From contig NZ_KV794309.1 in NCBI RefSeq assembly GCF_001808705.1, positions 19,349 to 83,348 of the forward strand: a stretch of DNA of 64,000 nt, given 5' to 3'. The notes under the pieces were generated by a model, which did no database searches, was not told the DNA's origin, and saw only the letters and a program-made list of their open reading frames with translations. Positions 25,570 to 34,100 of this stretch are shown one piece after another. How positions within the stretch are numbered: the stretch's first letter is position 1; the number at the start of each line of letters is the position of its first letter. Position numbers and translations under genes: made by a program. Origin of the DNA: Streptococcus sp. HMSC074B11 (GTDB lineage Bacteria; Bacillota; Bacilli; Lactobacillales; Streptococcaceae).

Positions 25570-26280
25570 ATGTCTATCCATATTGCTGCTAAGCAGGGTG
25601 AAATTGCTGATAAAATTCTTCTTCCTGGGGATCCTCTTCGTGCGAAGTTTATCGCTGAGAATTTTCTTGAAGACGCTGTATGCTTCAATGAAGTCCGTAA
25701 CATGTTTGGTTACACTGGAACTTACAAGGGCCATCGTGTATCTGTCATGGGAACAGGGATGGGAATGCCATCAATCTCCATCTATGCGCGTGAATTGATT
25801 GTCGATTACGGTGTGAAGAAATTGATCCGTGTCGGAACTGCTGGTTCTTTGAATGAGGATGTTCATGTCCGTGAATTGGTCTTGGCGCAAGCAGCTGCAA
25901 CCAACTCAAACATCATCCGCAATGACTGGCCTCAATATGATTTTCCACAAATCGCTAGCTTTGATTTACTTGATAAAGCCTACCATATTGCCAAAGACCT
26001 TGGCATGACCACTCACGTTGGTAATGTCTTGTCTTCAGATGTTTTCTACTCAAACTACTTTGAAAAAAATATCGAACTTGGTAAATGGGGAGTCAAGGCT
26101 GTAGAAATGGAAGCAGCGGCGCTGTACTATCTTGCTGCCCAACACCATGTTGATGCTCTTGCTATCATGACTATTTCAGATAGTTTGGTTAATCCAGATG
26201 AAGATACAACTGCAGAAGAGCGCCAAAATACTTTCACAGATATGATGAAAGTTGGTCTAGAAACCTTGATTGCAGACTAA
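25570..26280 (+). CDS. deoD: Purine-nucleoside phosphorylase DeoD (hexameric type)
   Basis: Phosphorolyses purine nucleosides, including adenosine. It has 236 residues, matching the bacterial hexameric class: [30 protein letters not shown] at the N-terminus, the phosphate-site [29 protein letters not shown] (ribose/purine binding) and the catalytic Asp in MTISDSL. The ATG at 25570 is the only reasonable start, yet no Shine-Dalgarno precedes it; instead a folded leader ends seven bases upstream. This complements PunA, so the strain carries both phosphorylase classes. Confidence 0.96.
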   Translation: MSIHIAAKQGEIADKILLPGDPLRAKFIAENFLEDAVCFNEVRNMFGYTGTYKGHRVSVMGTGMGMPSISIYARELIVDYGVKKLIRVGTAGSLNEDVHVRELVLAQAAATNSNIIRNDWPQYDFPQIASFDLLDKAYHIAKDLGMTTHVGNVLSSDVFYSNYFEKNIELGKWGVKAVEMEAAALYYLAAQHHVDALAIMTISDSLVNPDEDTTAEERQNTFTDMMKVGLETLIAD

Positions 26281-26437
26281 AGTTAGATTCCATTCATGTG
26301 ATTACTCTTGTTCTCAAAATGATAAGCATGTTCATTGCTTCAATCTTCTAATAGATGAGAATAAGGACTTTGAAGAAAGTCAAATTATGTCAAAGGACCA
26401 AAAGTAGTCAGTTTAACATTTAAATCATGATCAAATA

Positions 26438-26484
26438 AAGTTGAAAGCCTGGTTGACAATAGCTAGAGGTTTTCAACTTTTTTA
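26438..26484 (+). terminator. Terminator in the deoD-sirtuin gap
   Basis: AAAGTTGAAAGCC / GGTTTTCAACTTT stem with a T-tract. The preceding 26281-26437 is AT-rich with no convincing reading frame. Confidence 0.78.
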
Positions 26485-26510
26485 GAACAAAAAACTTAAG
26501 GAGGGGTAAA

Positions 26511-27242
26511 ATGGATAAGATTGAACAATTACAGGAACTGATAGATAAAAGTCAAAGGATTGTCTTTTTCGGTGGTGCGGGGGTTTCTACAGAGTCTAAT
26601 ATTCCAGATTTTCGAAGTTCTGATGGTGTTTATAGTCTTAAGTTGGGGCGCCATTTTACTGCCGAGCAATTGGTTTCACGCACGATGTTTGAACGCTATC
26701 CAGAGGATTTTTTTGATTTCTACAAAAAGTATCTCGTCTATCCAGATGCCAAGCCAAATTTAGCACATGATTATCTAGCGTCGTTAGAAAAAACAGGTAA
26801 ATTAAAGGCGATTGTGACGCAAAATATTGATAGCTTGCATGAAATGGCGGGGTCTCAGAAAGTTTTGAAACTGCACGGTAGTGCAGATCGTAATTACTGT
26901 TTGGGCTGTCATCGATTTTATGATTTGAATGCATTTTTGGCACTTGAAGGTCCAGTTCCTCACTGCTTAGATTGTGGCAATGTGGTTAAACCTGACGTAA
27001 CTCTTTATGAGGAATCGCTAGATATGGACGTATTTAGTCGAGCAGCCCGAGTCATTCAGCAAGCAGATTTGTTGATCATTGGTGGAACTTCCTTAGTCGT
27101 TTATCCTGCAGCTAGCCTCATCAATTATTTTTCAGGGTCAAATCTTGTCGTTATCAACAAGTCCAGCACTCCTCAAGACAGCCAAGCTGATTTAGTTATC
27201 GAAGGTAAGATTGGAGAAGTGTTTTCTAAATTGAGACAATAA
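26511..27242 (+). CDS. Sir2 family NAD-dependent protein deacylase
   Basis: A sirtuin that removes acyl groups from lysines using NAD. It has 243 residues, class U/III-like. NAD-binding GAGVSTESNIPDFRS (residues about 21-35), TQNIDSLHE, catalytic His in KLHGS and the zinc ribbon CLGCHRFYD...CLDCGNVVKPD are all intact, followed by GGTSLVVYPAASL. AAGGAGGGG precedes the ATG. Monocistronic between two terminators. No nearby acetyl-CoA synthetase or macrodomain gene hints at its target. Confidence 0.93.
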   Translation: MDKIEQLQELIDKSQRIVFFGGAGVSTESNIPDFRSSDGVYSLKLGRHFTAEQLVSRTMFERYPEDFFDFYKKYLVYPDAKPNLAHDYLASLEKTGKLKAIVTQNIDSLHEMAGSQKVLKLHGSADRNYCLGCHRFYDLNAFLALEGPVPHCLDCGNVVKPDVTLYEESLDMDVFSRAARVIQQADLLIIGGTSLVVYPAASLINYFSGSNLVVINKSSTPQDSQADLVIEGKIGEVFSKLRQ

Positions 27243-27282
27243 AAAACTGAAAGAAGTAGGACTATACTTCCTTCAGTTTTTT
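27241..27282 (+). terminator. Terminator of the sirtuin gene
   Basis: AAAAAACTGAAAGAAGTA / TACTTCCTTCAGTTTTTT stem with a six-base loop, overlapping the stop codon. Confidence 0.88.
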
Positions 27283-27336
27283 GTATCACTAACTCAGAAA
27301 CTATGAACACGATTCTCTTCATTTCTAGGGGAATAT

Positions 27337-27444
27337 TATAGTGGATTGAAATAAGATGTGAACAGAGAGATTAGAAAAGTCAAACTAATTTCTAGAAATA
27401 TTTTTAGCAGTTGTAGTGTACTGTTCTAGATTCAATCTATTATA
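27337..27444. mobile_element. Candidate MITE, 108 bp
   Basis: The ends TATAGTGGATTGAAA (27337-27351) and, inverted, TATAATAGATTGAAT (27444-27430) match at 12 of 15 positions. The interior has no reading frame, including the sequence GTCAAACTAATTTCTAG. Size, TATA-type ends and lack of coding fit a non-autonomous element. The identity of the parental insertion sequence is unknown. The gap 27283-27577 otherwise holds only terminators. Confidence 0.55.
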
Positions 27445-27493
27445 TTGTTGATTTATAAATTGCTCGAGTTATTTTTAATTGTTGAATAAAAGG

Positions 27494-27532
27494 AAAAAAG
27501 GAAGATTTTCTGGATGAAAATCTTCCTTTTTT
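27494..27532. terminator. Bidirectional terminator
   Basis: Perfect stem AAAAAAGGAAGATTTTC / GAAAATCTTCCTTTTTT, with an A-run and T-run on either side. It separates the sirtuin region from the minus-strand kinase gene. Confidence 0.88.
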
Positions 27533-27577
27533 AGTCAATCAGTACATGCTGATTTTAATGAAATGCTACTATATTGT

Positions 27578-28090
27578 TTACTTTTTTAAAGATCGCAAAA
27601 AACAATCAATCTCTGCTTGAGAATGGAGAATACGCATCTTTTCTGGGTAAGTATTGTTTAAGTATTGGTATCTATCCTTAGCATTTTTTGTTCGTCCATC
27701 CCAGAGAATCCAACGGATAAATTCCCAGTTGAATTGCTCGGGGCATCCTGCTGCCATACTTTCTCTGACTTTGCCTCTGTATTTTAAATAGCGCTTAAAG
27801 GCTCTTAGCAAACAAGTCCACGATGAGAAGTTTAAAAAGATGATCTGGTCAGCTTGCTCCATTCTTTCCTCATAGCAACACCAAGAGTAGTTGCCATCAA
27901 TGACCCAATTTTTGTTTTGGGATAAAAAGTCCTTCATTTCCTTAAGCATCCAGTCACGGTCACTGTCCTGCCAACCAGGTTGAAATTGGAGAGTATCCAT
28001 ATGAAGTTTGGGGATGGAGTAGTGCTTAGCAAGTTTTTCTGCCAGAGTAGATTTACCTGATCCTGAATATCCGATGATAGCTATTTTCAT
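27578..28090 (-). CDS. P-loop nucleotide kinase-like protein (FlaR/topology modulation family)
   Basis: A 170-residue P-loop NTPase resembling small nucleoside kinases and the family often labelled DNA topology modulation protein. Walker A is GYSGSGKST (residues 8-16), then KLAKHYSIPKLHMDTLQFQPGW, the substrate-site WVIDGNYSWCC and the lid-like DGRTKNAKDRYQYL. The start at 28090 is chosen because GGAGGTC lies eight bases upstream, while the longer frame has none. It follows rpsT after a hairpin terminator, so expression may be by read-through. The substrate is unknown. Confidence 0.78.
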   Translation of the reverse strand: MKIAIIGYSGSGKSTLAEKLAKHYSIPKLHMDTLQFQPGWQDSDRDWMLKEMKDFLSQNKNWVIDGNYSWCCYEERMEQADQIIFLNFSSWTCLLRAFKRYLKYRGKVRESMAAGCPEQFNWEFIRWILWDGRTKNAKDRYQYLNNTYPEKMRILHSQAEIDCFLRSLKK

Positions 28091-28113
28091 AATGACCTCC
28101 AGAAAAATGTGCA

Positions 28114-28141
28114 CAAAAAAAGCTCCGAAGAGCTCATTTTG
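28114..28141 (-). terminator. rpsT terminator
   Basis: On the minus strand AGCTC-TTCG-GAGCT, a UUCG tetraloop hairpin, followed by seven Ts. Confidence 0.85.
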
Positions 28142-28155
28142 TATGCAGTTAAAGA

Positions 28156-28389
28156 TTAACCAAGTTTAGCTGCAAGACGTGCTTTATCACGGCTAGCTTT
28201 GTTTTTGTGGATCAAACCTTTAGTTTCTGCTTTATCGATAGCTGAGCTGGCAGCACGGTAAAGTTCTTCAGATGGGTTTGCTTCAAAAGCTTTGATAGCA
28301 GTACGCATAGCTGATTTTTGAGCTGAGTTCTTTTCGTTTTGTTTAACGTTCAATTCAGCGCGTTTGATAGCTGATTTAATGTTTGCCAA
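28156..28389 (-). CDS. rpsT: 30S ribosomal protein S20
   Basis: Binds 16S rRNA in the 30S body. It has 77 residues rich in Lys and Ala, matching the S20 sequence ([20 protein letters not shown]...). The correct start is TTG at 28389, preceded by ATGGAGGTAAG; the apparent ATG upstream at 28404 lies in that ribosome binding site and would add residues absent from S20. E. coli rpsT also uses UUG, where it takes part in autogenous control, so this start may be meaningful. It has its own promoter between coaA and itself. Confidence 0.96.
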   Translation of the reverse strand: MANIKSAIKRAELNVKQNEKNSAQKSAMRTAIKAFEANPSEELYRAASSAIDKAETKGLIHKNKASRDKARLAAKLG

Positions 28390-28420
28390 TGTTCTTACCT
28401 CCATTTTTACTAACTATACC

Positions 28421-28449
28421 ATTATATCTGAAAACTTACGTTTTGACAA
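28421..28449 (-). promoter_or_regulatory. rpsT promoter
   Basis: Minus-strand -35 TTGTCA (28449-28444), 17-base spacer and -10 TATAAT (28426-28421), about 31 bases upstream of the TTG start. Confidence 0.8.
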
Positions 28450-28456
28450 GGGAAAA

Positions 28457-29377
28457 TTATTTTTTTAAGTAAATTTCATCAATTTCGTGATTTTTAGATT
28501 TATGGAGAATGACCTCGGCACGATTTCGTGTCGGTTCAATGTAATTTTGGAGATTGGTGAGGTTGATACTGGTCCAAACTTGGTGAGCAAAATCCTTCAC
28601 TTCGCTAAGAGGAAGTTGAGTGAAACGGTAGTAGTAGTTGCCTGGATCATCTTGAGCAAAGCTAAGGAGTTTTAAGAATCGATCCAAATACCAACTTTCA
28701 ATGTCTTCGACAGCGGCATCGACATAGATTGAAAAGTCAAAGAAATCAGTAATATATAGACGACCATTATGAGGGTTTTGGAAAACATTGATTCCCTCAA
28801 CAATGACAAAATCAGCAGCTTCTACTCGTTGTTTTTGACCCGGCACGATATCATAAATTTCATGGGAATAAACAGGTATATCAACATACTGACCATTTTT
28901 GAGTTGGTCTAGAAAATTAAGCAAAGCTTCCATATCGTAGCTCTCAGGAAAACCCTTGCGGTTAAGGATATCTTGCTCAATTAAGACACTATTTGAGTAT
29001 AGAAAACCATCCGTAGTAACTAGTTCAACACTTGCTCCAGGAACGATACGAGACAGCAAAATTTGCAAGAGCCGACTAGTAGTTGATTTACCGACAGCGA
29101 CACTTCCTGAAACTCCAATAATAAAGGGCTGTTTTTTGCTCTCTCTTTGAAGGAAAATGCCTTTTGAGAAGGCAAGGTCTTCTTTGGAACGTTTGTAAAT
29201 CTGAATCAGATGTGCCAGTGGCAGATAGATATCTGTAACGTCTTGAAGGCTAATCTGGTCATTGAAACTCTTAATAGAATCTAACTCTTCCTCGGTCAAG
29301 GGAGGAGTTGTTTTGCGATGCAAGGATTGCCAAGTTTCGCGGTTTATCTTTTCAAAATGTAAAAATTCGTTGGTCAT
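28457..29377 (-). CDS. coaA: Pantothenate kinase, type I
   Basis: Phosphorylates pantothenate with ATP, the first step of coenzyme A synthesis. It has 306 residues with Walker [16 protein letters not shown] near residue 90 and the type I hallmarks [18 protein letters not shown] and [11 protein letters not shown]. The length is typical. The start at 29377 follows ACGAGGAT on the minus strand. It is upstream of rpsT on the same strand, but rpsT has its own promoter. Confidence 0.96.
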   Translation of the reverse strand: MTNEFLHFEKINRETWQSLHRKTTPPLTEEELDSIKSFNDQISLQDVTDIYLPLAHLIQIYKRSKEDLAFSKGIFLQRESKKQPFIIGVSGSVAVGKSTTSRLLQILLSRIVPGASVELVTTDGFLYSNSVLIEQDILNRKGFPESYDMEALLNFLDQLKNGQYVDIPVYSHEIYDIVPGQKQRVEAADFVIVEGINVFQNPHNGRLYITDFFDFSIYVDAAVEDIESWYLDRFLKLLSFAQDDPGNYYYRFTQLPLSEVKDFAHQVWTSINLTNLQNYIEPTRNRAEVILHKSKNHEIDEIYLKK

Positions 29378-29400
29378 ACTATATCCTCGTTTGATATCTT

Positions 29401-29409
29401 AGTATACCA
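29401..29409 (-). promoter_or_regulatory. coaA extended -10 promoter
   Basis: Minus-strand TGG-TATACT, 24 bases before the coaA ATG. Confidence 0.5.
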
Positions 29410-29500
29410 TATTTTAGAAAGAATAACCATCTGACCAATTGAGAAAAAGCGCTTTCTTTGTTAAAATATAATGGGGAAAACCTATAAAGGAGGTGTTAAG

Positions 29501-29779
29501 ATGAAAGCTAGATTAAGAGAAAAGGCGCTGGTTTTTATCAGTCTATTTGTAGTTGTTTTATGGTTATCACCAAACTGGGTGAATTTCTCCTTTACGATAG
29601 GAACTCAGAACCATAACTGGACCACTTTTGTTCTGTTTATCTTATTGCCCCTCATAGGTCTTAGCTACCTTGTGCTCGCTTTCTTTAAAAGAAAGTGCTG
29701 GCTCTTCTTTTTTGGTCTTGCTTGCATTTTTGCTTTTCCGATTACCATGGCAGTAGGGAGCTTTTTACTAGGTCCCTAA
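29501..29779 (+). CDS. Small membrane protein of unknown function
   Basis: A 92-residue protein with three predicted membrane helices (about residues 8-25, 38-58 and 66-88), separated by short charged loops (FKRKCW). I do not recognise the family. The ATG at 29501 follows AAAGGAGGTGTT with perfect spacing, so translation is likely. A TATAAT at 29467-29472 is a plausible -10. It lies between the divergent coaA gene and the nucleoside operon, with no obvious link to either. Confidence 0.7.
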   Translation: MKARLREKALVFISLFVVVLWLSPNWVNFSFTIGTQNHNWTTFVLFILLPLIGLSYLVLAFFKRKCWLFFFGLACIFAFPITMAVGSFLLGP

Positions 29780-29839
29780 TGTTAATCCGAATTTATATTA
29801 TTTTTGAGAAAATACAATGTGATTTAAGGGCTTGATACC

Positions 29840-29858
29840 TTTGTAAACGATTTACAAA
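29840..29858. promoter_or_regulatory. Operator-like perfect inverted repeat (cre-like)
   Basis: TTTGTAAA-CGA-TTTACAAA is a perfect 8-base inverted repeat with a 3-base centre, overlapping the -35 of the nucleoside catabolism operon. It resembles the CcpA cre site (TGTAAnCGnTTACA-like) but has one extra central base, so CcpA or a dedicated repressor are both possible. Confidence 0.6.
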
Positions 29859-29880
29859 TAACTTATTTTTATGGTAAAAT
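29851..29880 (+). promoter_or_regulatory. Promoter of the nucleoside catabolism operon
   Basis: -35 TTTACA (29851-29856), 18-base spacer, -10 TGG-TAAAAT (-10 hexamer 29875-29880). The ATG at 29887 is only six bases downstream, so the mRNA should be leaderless. Confidence 0.65.
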
Positions 29881-29886
29881 AGTATC

Positions 29887-30477
29887 ATGAGTAAAATGTA
29901 TTATGCAGAAAATCCAGATGCAGCCCATGATGTTCATGAGCTTAGAGTTGAGCTACTTGGGCAAAAGATGACCTTTTTGACAGATGCTGGTGTCTTTAGT
30001 AAAAAAATGATTGACTTTGGAAGTCAGTTGTTGTTAAGATGTTTAGATATTGAAAAAGGTGAAAAAATTCTTGATGTTGGTTGTGGCTATGGTCCGATAG
30101 GTTTGTCTTTGGTTAAAGCATATGGTGCCCAAGCAACTATGGTGGATATCAATAATCGTGCCCTGGATTTAGCCCAGCAAAATGCAATGAAAAACAAGGT
30201 TCAAGCGACTATCTTCCAGTCTAATATTTATGAGCAGGTAGAGGGACAATTTAACCATGTCATTTCGAATCCTCCTATACGTGCTGGTAAGCAAGTAGTC
30301 CACGAAATCATCGAAAAAAGTATAGACTTTTTAGTAGACGGTGGAGATTTGACTATTGTCATCCAAAAGAAACAAGGAGCCCCAAGTGCCAAAAGTAAGA
30401 TGGAAGACGTATTTGGCAATTGTGAGGTTGTAAAGAAAGATAAGGGATATTACATCCTTAGAAGTGTAAAAGAATGA
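29887..30477 (+). CDS. RsmC-like class I SAM-dependent methyltransferase
   Basis: A 196-residue methyltransferase with SAM-binding motif I VGCGYGPIGLSLVKA (about residues 62-76) and motif IV SNPPIRAGK (NPP-type, typical of N-methylation of guanine or adenine in RNA). It resembles the catalytic half of the rRNA methyltransferase RsmC. The target is probably RNA but is not shown by the sequence. It heads the nucleoside operon; its stop overlaps the pdp start by 4 bases. No Shine-Dalgarno is seen and the promoter predicts a leaderless mRNA. Confidence 0.85.
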   Translation: MSKMYYAENPDAAHDVHELRVELLGQKMTFLTDAGVFSKKMIDFGSQLLLRCLDIEKGEKILDVGCGYGPIGLSLVKAYGAQATMVDINNRALDLAQQNAMKNKVQATIFQSNIYEQVEGQFNHVISNPPIRAGKQVVHEIIEKSIDFLVDGGDLTIVIQKKQGAPSAKSKMEDVFGNCEVVKKDKGYYILRSVKE

Positions 30478-31757
30478 GAGCAGTAGATCTAATCCAGAAA
30501 AAAAGAGACGGGCAAGAACTCAGTTCGAACGAAATCCAATGGTTGATTGAAGGCTATGTCGCAGGAACTGTTCCTGACTACCAGATGTCAGCATTTGCCA
30601 TGGCAGTTTACTTCCAAGGAATGACCACGAGAGAAATTTCTGATTTAACTATGAATATGGTTAAGACAGGTCAGGAGTTTGATTTGTCAGCTATAGATGG
30701 TGTCAAGGTTGATAAACACTCTACGGGTGGTGTCGGTGACAAGGTAACTTTAATCCTAGCACCCTTGGTAGCCAGTTTTGATGTCCCAGTGGCTAAGATG
30801 AGCGGTAGGGGCTTAGGCCACACGGGTGGTACTATCGATAAATTAGAATCCATCAAAGGTTTTCAGATTGAACGAAGTCAGGATGAATTTATCAAACAAG
30901 TTCAAGATATTGGTGTTTCAGTTATTGGGCAATCCGATCAACTGGTTAAGGCTGACAAACTTCTCTATGCCCTTCGTGATGTGACGGCAACAGTGGATAC
31001 CATTCCCTTGATTGCTAGTTCGGTCATGAGTAAAAAAATTGCAGCTGGAGCTGATGCTATCTTACTTGATGTAACAGTGGGTGAAGGTGCCTTTATGAAG
31101 ACAGTTGATGAGGCACGCCAACTGGCTCAAACCATGGTAAACCTTGGTAAGGCTGTAGGTCGTAAGACAGTAGCAGTTATTACTGATATGAGTCAACCTT
31201 TGGGACGTGCCATTGGTAATCGTTTAGAAATCCTAGAAGCTCTGGAAATTCTTCAAGGTAAAGGCCGTCAAGATATTAGCCACTTTATCTGTGAGTTGGC
31301 CCAGATTATGTTATCATTAGCAAATGTTGAAAAAACTATTGAGGAAGTAAGGCAACATCTTGAAAATGGTAAGGCTCTCAAGAAATTTGAAGAGATGGTT
31401 CTAGCTCAGGGTGGAGATCTAGAAGACCTCTATCGTCCAGTAAAAGTTGACCATGTAGTTGATATTCCTGCTCAAGAAGACGGACTTATCGCAGAACTTC
31501 CAGCCATGGAGTTTGGTCTTTTTGCTATGAGATTGGGTGCTGGTCGTGCCGTTAAAACAGATGCTCTCGACTATGAGACAGGGATTGTTTTTGAGAAGAA
31601 AGTTGGAGAATCAGTCAAAAAGGGTGAAATTGTTGCAAAAGTATATGCAAATGGCAAAATTTCTCCGGAACTAGTTACAGATTTCCAAAATTATGTTAAA
31701 ATTAAGATAAGTGATGAAGCGATCAAAACGCGTGAAATCATAGAAATTATCTCCTAA
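30474..31757 (+). CDS. pdp: Pyrimidine-nucleoside phosphorylase
   Basis: Phosphorolyses thymidine and uridine to the base plus (deoxy)ribose 1-phosphate. It has 427 residues with the family signature HSTGGVGDKVTLILAPLVAS (about residues 82-101), SGRGLGHTGGTIDKLESI and a C-terminal pyrimidine-phosphorylase domain ending in the biotin-like fold FEKKVGESVKKGEIVAKVY. The start overlaps the methyltransferase stop (ATGA). The sequence is of the broad-specificity Pdp/DeoA family; I use pdp because it is the usual Firmicutes name. Confidence 0.95.
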   Translation: MRAVDLIQKKRDGQELSSNEIQWLIEGYVAGTVPDYQMSAFAMAVYFQGMTTREISDLTMNMVKTGQEFDLSAIDGVKVDKHSTGGVGDKVTLILAPLVASFDVPVAKMSGRGLGHTGGTIDKLESIKGFQIERSQDEFIKQVQDIGVSVIGQSDQLVKADKLLYALRDVTATVDTIPLIASSVMSKKIAAGADAILLDVTVGEGAFMKTVDEARQLAQTMVNLGKAVGRKTVAVITDMSQPLGRAIGNRLEILEALEILQGKGRQDISHFICELAQIMLSLANVEKTIEEVRQHLENGKALKKFEEMVLAQGGDLEDLYRPVKVDHVVDIPAQEDGLIAELPAMEFGLFAMRLGAGRAVKTDALDYETGIVFEKKVGESVKKGEIVAKVYANGKISPELVTDFQNYVKIKISDEAIKTREIIEIIS

Positions 31758-31774
31758 TTTAAGGAAAAACCGAA

Positions 31775-32437
31775 ATGAAATTAAATAAATACATTGATCA
31801 TACGCTTTTAAAGCAAGATGCTACTGAACAGCAAATCGATCGTTTGCTATCTGAAGCTAAAGACTATGATTTTGCTAGTGTTTGTGTCAATCCTTGCTGG
31901 GTTTCGCATGCAAAAACTGCACTCGTAGATACTGATGTCAAGGTTTGTACAGTAGTAGGATTCCCTCTTGGAGCTACAACTTCAGCTGTCAAAGCTTATG
32001 AAACCAAAGAAGCTATCCAAAATGGTGCTGACGAAATTGATATGGTTATCAATGTTGGTGCACTCAAGTCTGGGAATGCTGATTTAATTGAGTCAGATAT
32101 TCGAGCTGTTGTTGAAGCAAGCGGAGACAAACTGGTTAAGGTTATTATCGAGACTTGTTTGTTAACTGATGAAGAAAAAGTTCTAGCTTGTCAGCTAGCT
32201 CAGAAAGCAGGAGCAGACTTTGTCAAGACGTCAACAGGTTTCTCAACAGGTGGTGCAACCCTACCGGATGTTCAATTAATGCGTCAGACAGTTGGTCCTG
32301 ATATGGGGGTTAAGGCTGCTGGTGGAGCTCGTTCTTATGCAGATGCAGTTGCCTTTGTTGAAGCAGGAGCTACTCGTATCGGAACATCTGCTGGTGTAGT
32401 AATCTTAAAAGGAGAGTTAGCAGATGGCGACTACTGA
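31775..32437 (+). CDS. deoC: Deoxyribose-phosphate aldolase
   Basis: Cleaves 2-deoxyribose 5-phosphate to acetaldehyde and glyceraldehyde 3-phosphate, finishing deoxynucleoside catabolism. It is a 220-residue TIM-barrel class I aldolase: start [14 protein letters not shown] ([16 protein letters not shown]), Schiff-base Lys in FVKTSTGF, and the second Lys in [10 protein letters not shown]. The end overlaps the cdd start by 14 bases. Spacing and order (pdp-deoC-cdd) are the standard deo operon. Confidence 0.97.
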   Translation: MKLNKYIDHTLLKQDATEQQIDRLLSEAKDYDFASVCVNPCWVSHAKTALVDTDVKVCTVVGFPLGATTSAVKAYETKEAIQNGADEIDMVINVGALKSGNADLIESDIRAVVEASGDKLVKVIIETCLLTDEEKVLACQLAQKAGADFVKTSTGFSTGGATLPDVQLMRQTVGPDMGVKAAGGARSYADAVAFVEAGATRIGTSAGVVILKGELADGDY

Positions 32438-32813
32438 GTTGATTGACTTAGCGATTGAGACTAGTAAAAATGCCTATGTTCCTTATTCACATTTTCCGAT
32501 TGGTGCTGTTTTGGTTGCCAAGGACGGCAGTGTTTATACAGGATGCAATATTGAAAATGCTAGCTACCCCTTGACCAACTGTGGTGAGAGAACAGCTATT
32601 TTTAAAGCTATCTCCGAAGGACAACGTGAGTTTTCAGAGTTGATTGTTTATGGTCAAACTGAGAAACCAATTTCGCCTTGCGGTGCTTGTCGCCAAGTTA
32701 TGGTCGAATTTTTTGAACAAGATCTAAAGGTGACTCTAGTTGCCAAAGATAAATCGACGGTCGAGATGACGGTCGGGGAATTACTTCCATACTCATTTAC
32801 AGACTTGCAATAG
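32424..32813 (+). CDS. cdd: Cytidine deaminase
   Basis: Deaminates cytidine and deoxycytidine to uridine forms, feeding Pdp. It has 129 residues, the tetrameric short form. The zinc site is built from Cys in NCGERTA (with catalytic Glu) and the pair in PCGACRQVM; the substrate motif NIENASYP is intact. It starts within deoC, preceded by AAAAGGAG. Confidence 0.96.
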   Translation: MATTELIDLAIETSKNAYVPYSHFPIGAVLVAKDGSVYTGCNIENASYPLTNCGERTAIFKAISEGQREFSELIVYGQTEKPISPCGACRQVMVEFFEQDLKVTLVAKDKSTVEMTVGELLPYSFTDLQ

Positions 32814-32903
32814 TCTGTGTCACTCTTTGAGTGACAAGGGTCCTTGTGGCCAATCAATCCATACTTGCAACTTCGTTGCGCATCTTATTTAGGAGGTTCA
32901 GTA

Positions 32904-33959
32904 ATGAACAAGAAACAATGGCTAGGCCTTGGTCTAGTTGCAGTAGCAGCATTTGGACTTGCTGCATGTGGTAATCGCTCTTCTCGTAACGCAGCTTCAT
33001 CTTCTTCTGATGTGAAGACTAAAGCAGCTATCGTTACAGATACTGGTGGTGTTGACGACAAATCATTCAACCAGTCAGCTTGGGAAGGTCTTCAAGCTTG
33101 GGGTAAAGAGCACAATCTTGCAAAAGATAAAGGATACACATACTTCCAATCAACAAGTGAAGCTGACTACGCTAACAACTTGAACCAAGCAGCAGGAAGC
33201 TACAACTTGATCTTCGGTGTTGGTTTTGCCCTTCACAATGCAGTTGAAGAAGCAGCGAAAGAACATGCAGATTTGAACTATGTTTTGATCGACGATGTGA
33301 TTAAAGATCAAAAGAACGTAGCAAGCGTAACATTTGCTGATAACGAAGCAGCTTACCTTGCAGGTGTAGCAGCAGCTAAAACTACTAAAACAAAACAAGT
33401 TGGTTTTGTAGGTGGTATGGAATCTGAAGTTATTTCTCGTTTCGCAGCTGGTTTCAAAGCTGGTGTTGAGTCAGTTGACCCATCTATCAAAGTACAAGTA
33501 GACTATGCTGGTTCATTTGGTGATGCCGCTAAAGGTAAAACAATCGCTGCAGCTCAATACGCTGCAGGTGCAGACGTAATCTACCAAGCAGCTGGTGGTA
33601 CTGGTGCAGGTGTCTTCTCAGAAGCTAAATCTTTGAATGAAAGCAAAAACGAAGGCGAAAAAGTTTGGGTTATCGGTGTAGACCGTGACCAAGTTGACGA
33701 AGGTAAATATACTTCTAAAGACGGTAAAGAAGCAAACTTCGTACTTGCTTCTACTTTGAAACAAGTCGGAACAACAGTTCAAGATATCGCAAACAAAGCT
33801 GAAAAAGGTGAATTCCCTGGCGGTCAAGTGATCGTTTACTCACTGAAGGATAAAGGGGTTGATCTAGTAACAACTAACCTTTCTGAAGAAGGTAAAAAAG
33901 CTGTTGAAGATGCAAAAGCTAAAATCCTAGATGGCAGCATCAAAGTTCCTGAAAAATAA
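32904..33959 (+). CDS. pnrA: Nucleoside-binding lipoprotein (PnrA/TmpC/Bmp family)
   Basis: A surface lipoprotein that captures purine nucleosides for the ABC importer encoded downstream. It has 351 residues: signal peptide with lipobox LAAC (Cys about residue 22), then the periplasmic-binding fold of the Bmp family (AIVTDTGGVDDKSFNQSAWEGL, VGFVGGMES, YQAAGGTGAGVF). The start at 32904 follows TAGGAGGTT; the frame further upstream has no signal. The pneumococcal homologue is known to bind nucleosides and is highly immunogenic. A set of hairpins separates it from the ATPase gene. Confidence 0.95.
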   Translation: MNKKQWLGLGLVAVAAFGLAACGNRSSRNAASSSSDVKTKAAIVTDTGGVDDKSFNQSAWEGLQAWGKEHNLAKDKGYTYFQSTSEADYANNLNQAAGSYNLIFGVGFALHNAVEEAAKEHADLNYVLIDDVIKDQKNVASVTFADNEAAYLAGVAAAKTTKTKQVGFVGGMESEVISRFAAGFKAGVESVDPSIKVQVDYAGSFGDAAKGKTIAAAQYAAGADVIYQAAGGTGAGVFSEAKSLNESKNEGEKVWVIGVDRDQVDEGKYTSKDGKEANFVLASTLKQVGTTVQDIANKAEKGEFPGGQVIVYSLKDKGVDLVTTNLSEEGKKAVEDAKAKILDGSIKVPEK

Positions 33960-33974
33960 TAGATAAAAGTCATT

Positions 33975-34062
33975 TCTTAGGGGAGCGGCCTGTGGCCGCT
34001 TCTTTAAGAATTGAGACAAATTGTTTTGTCTCAATAGAGCTTGCTAAATCTCTTTAGCAGGT
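33975..34062 (+). promoter_or_regulatory. Three consecutive hairpins between pnrA and its ABC transporter
   Basis: AGCGGCC/GGCCGCT (33984-34000), TTGAGACAAA/TTTGTCTCAA (34011-34034) and TGCTAAA/TTTAGCA (34042-34059, followed by GGTTTTATT). None has a full U-tract except the last, weakly. They probably lower transcription or protect the upstream mRNA so that the lipoprotein is made in excess over the transporter. Confidence 0.55.
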
Positions 34063-34100
34063 TTTATTGAAATAAAATAAAACTCTGAAAGGAAGAGCAC

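Noticed and set aside
25359..25592. 77-codon open frame running through the deoD leader into deoD in another frame
   Set aside because: It has no ribosome binding site, its codons span the paired stems of units A and B, and it ends inside deoD. The open frame is more likely a by-product of the repeated units.
26281..26437. Possible gene or small RNA between deoD and the sirtuin gene
   Set aside because: No reading frame with a ribosome binding site and no clear promoter were found; only the terminator at 26438-26484 is supported.
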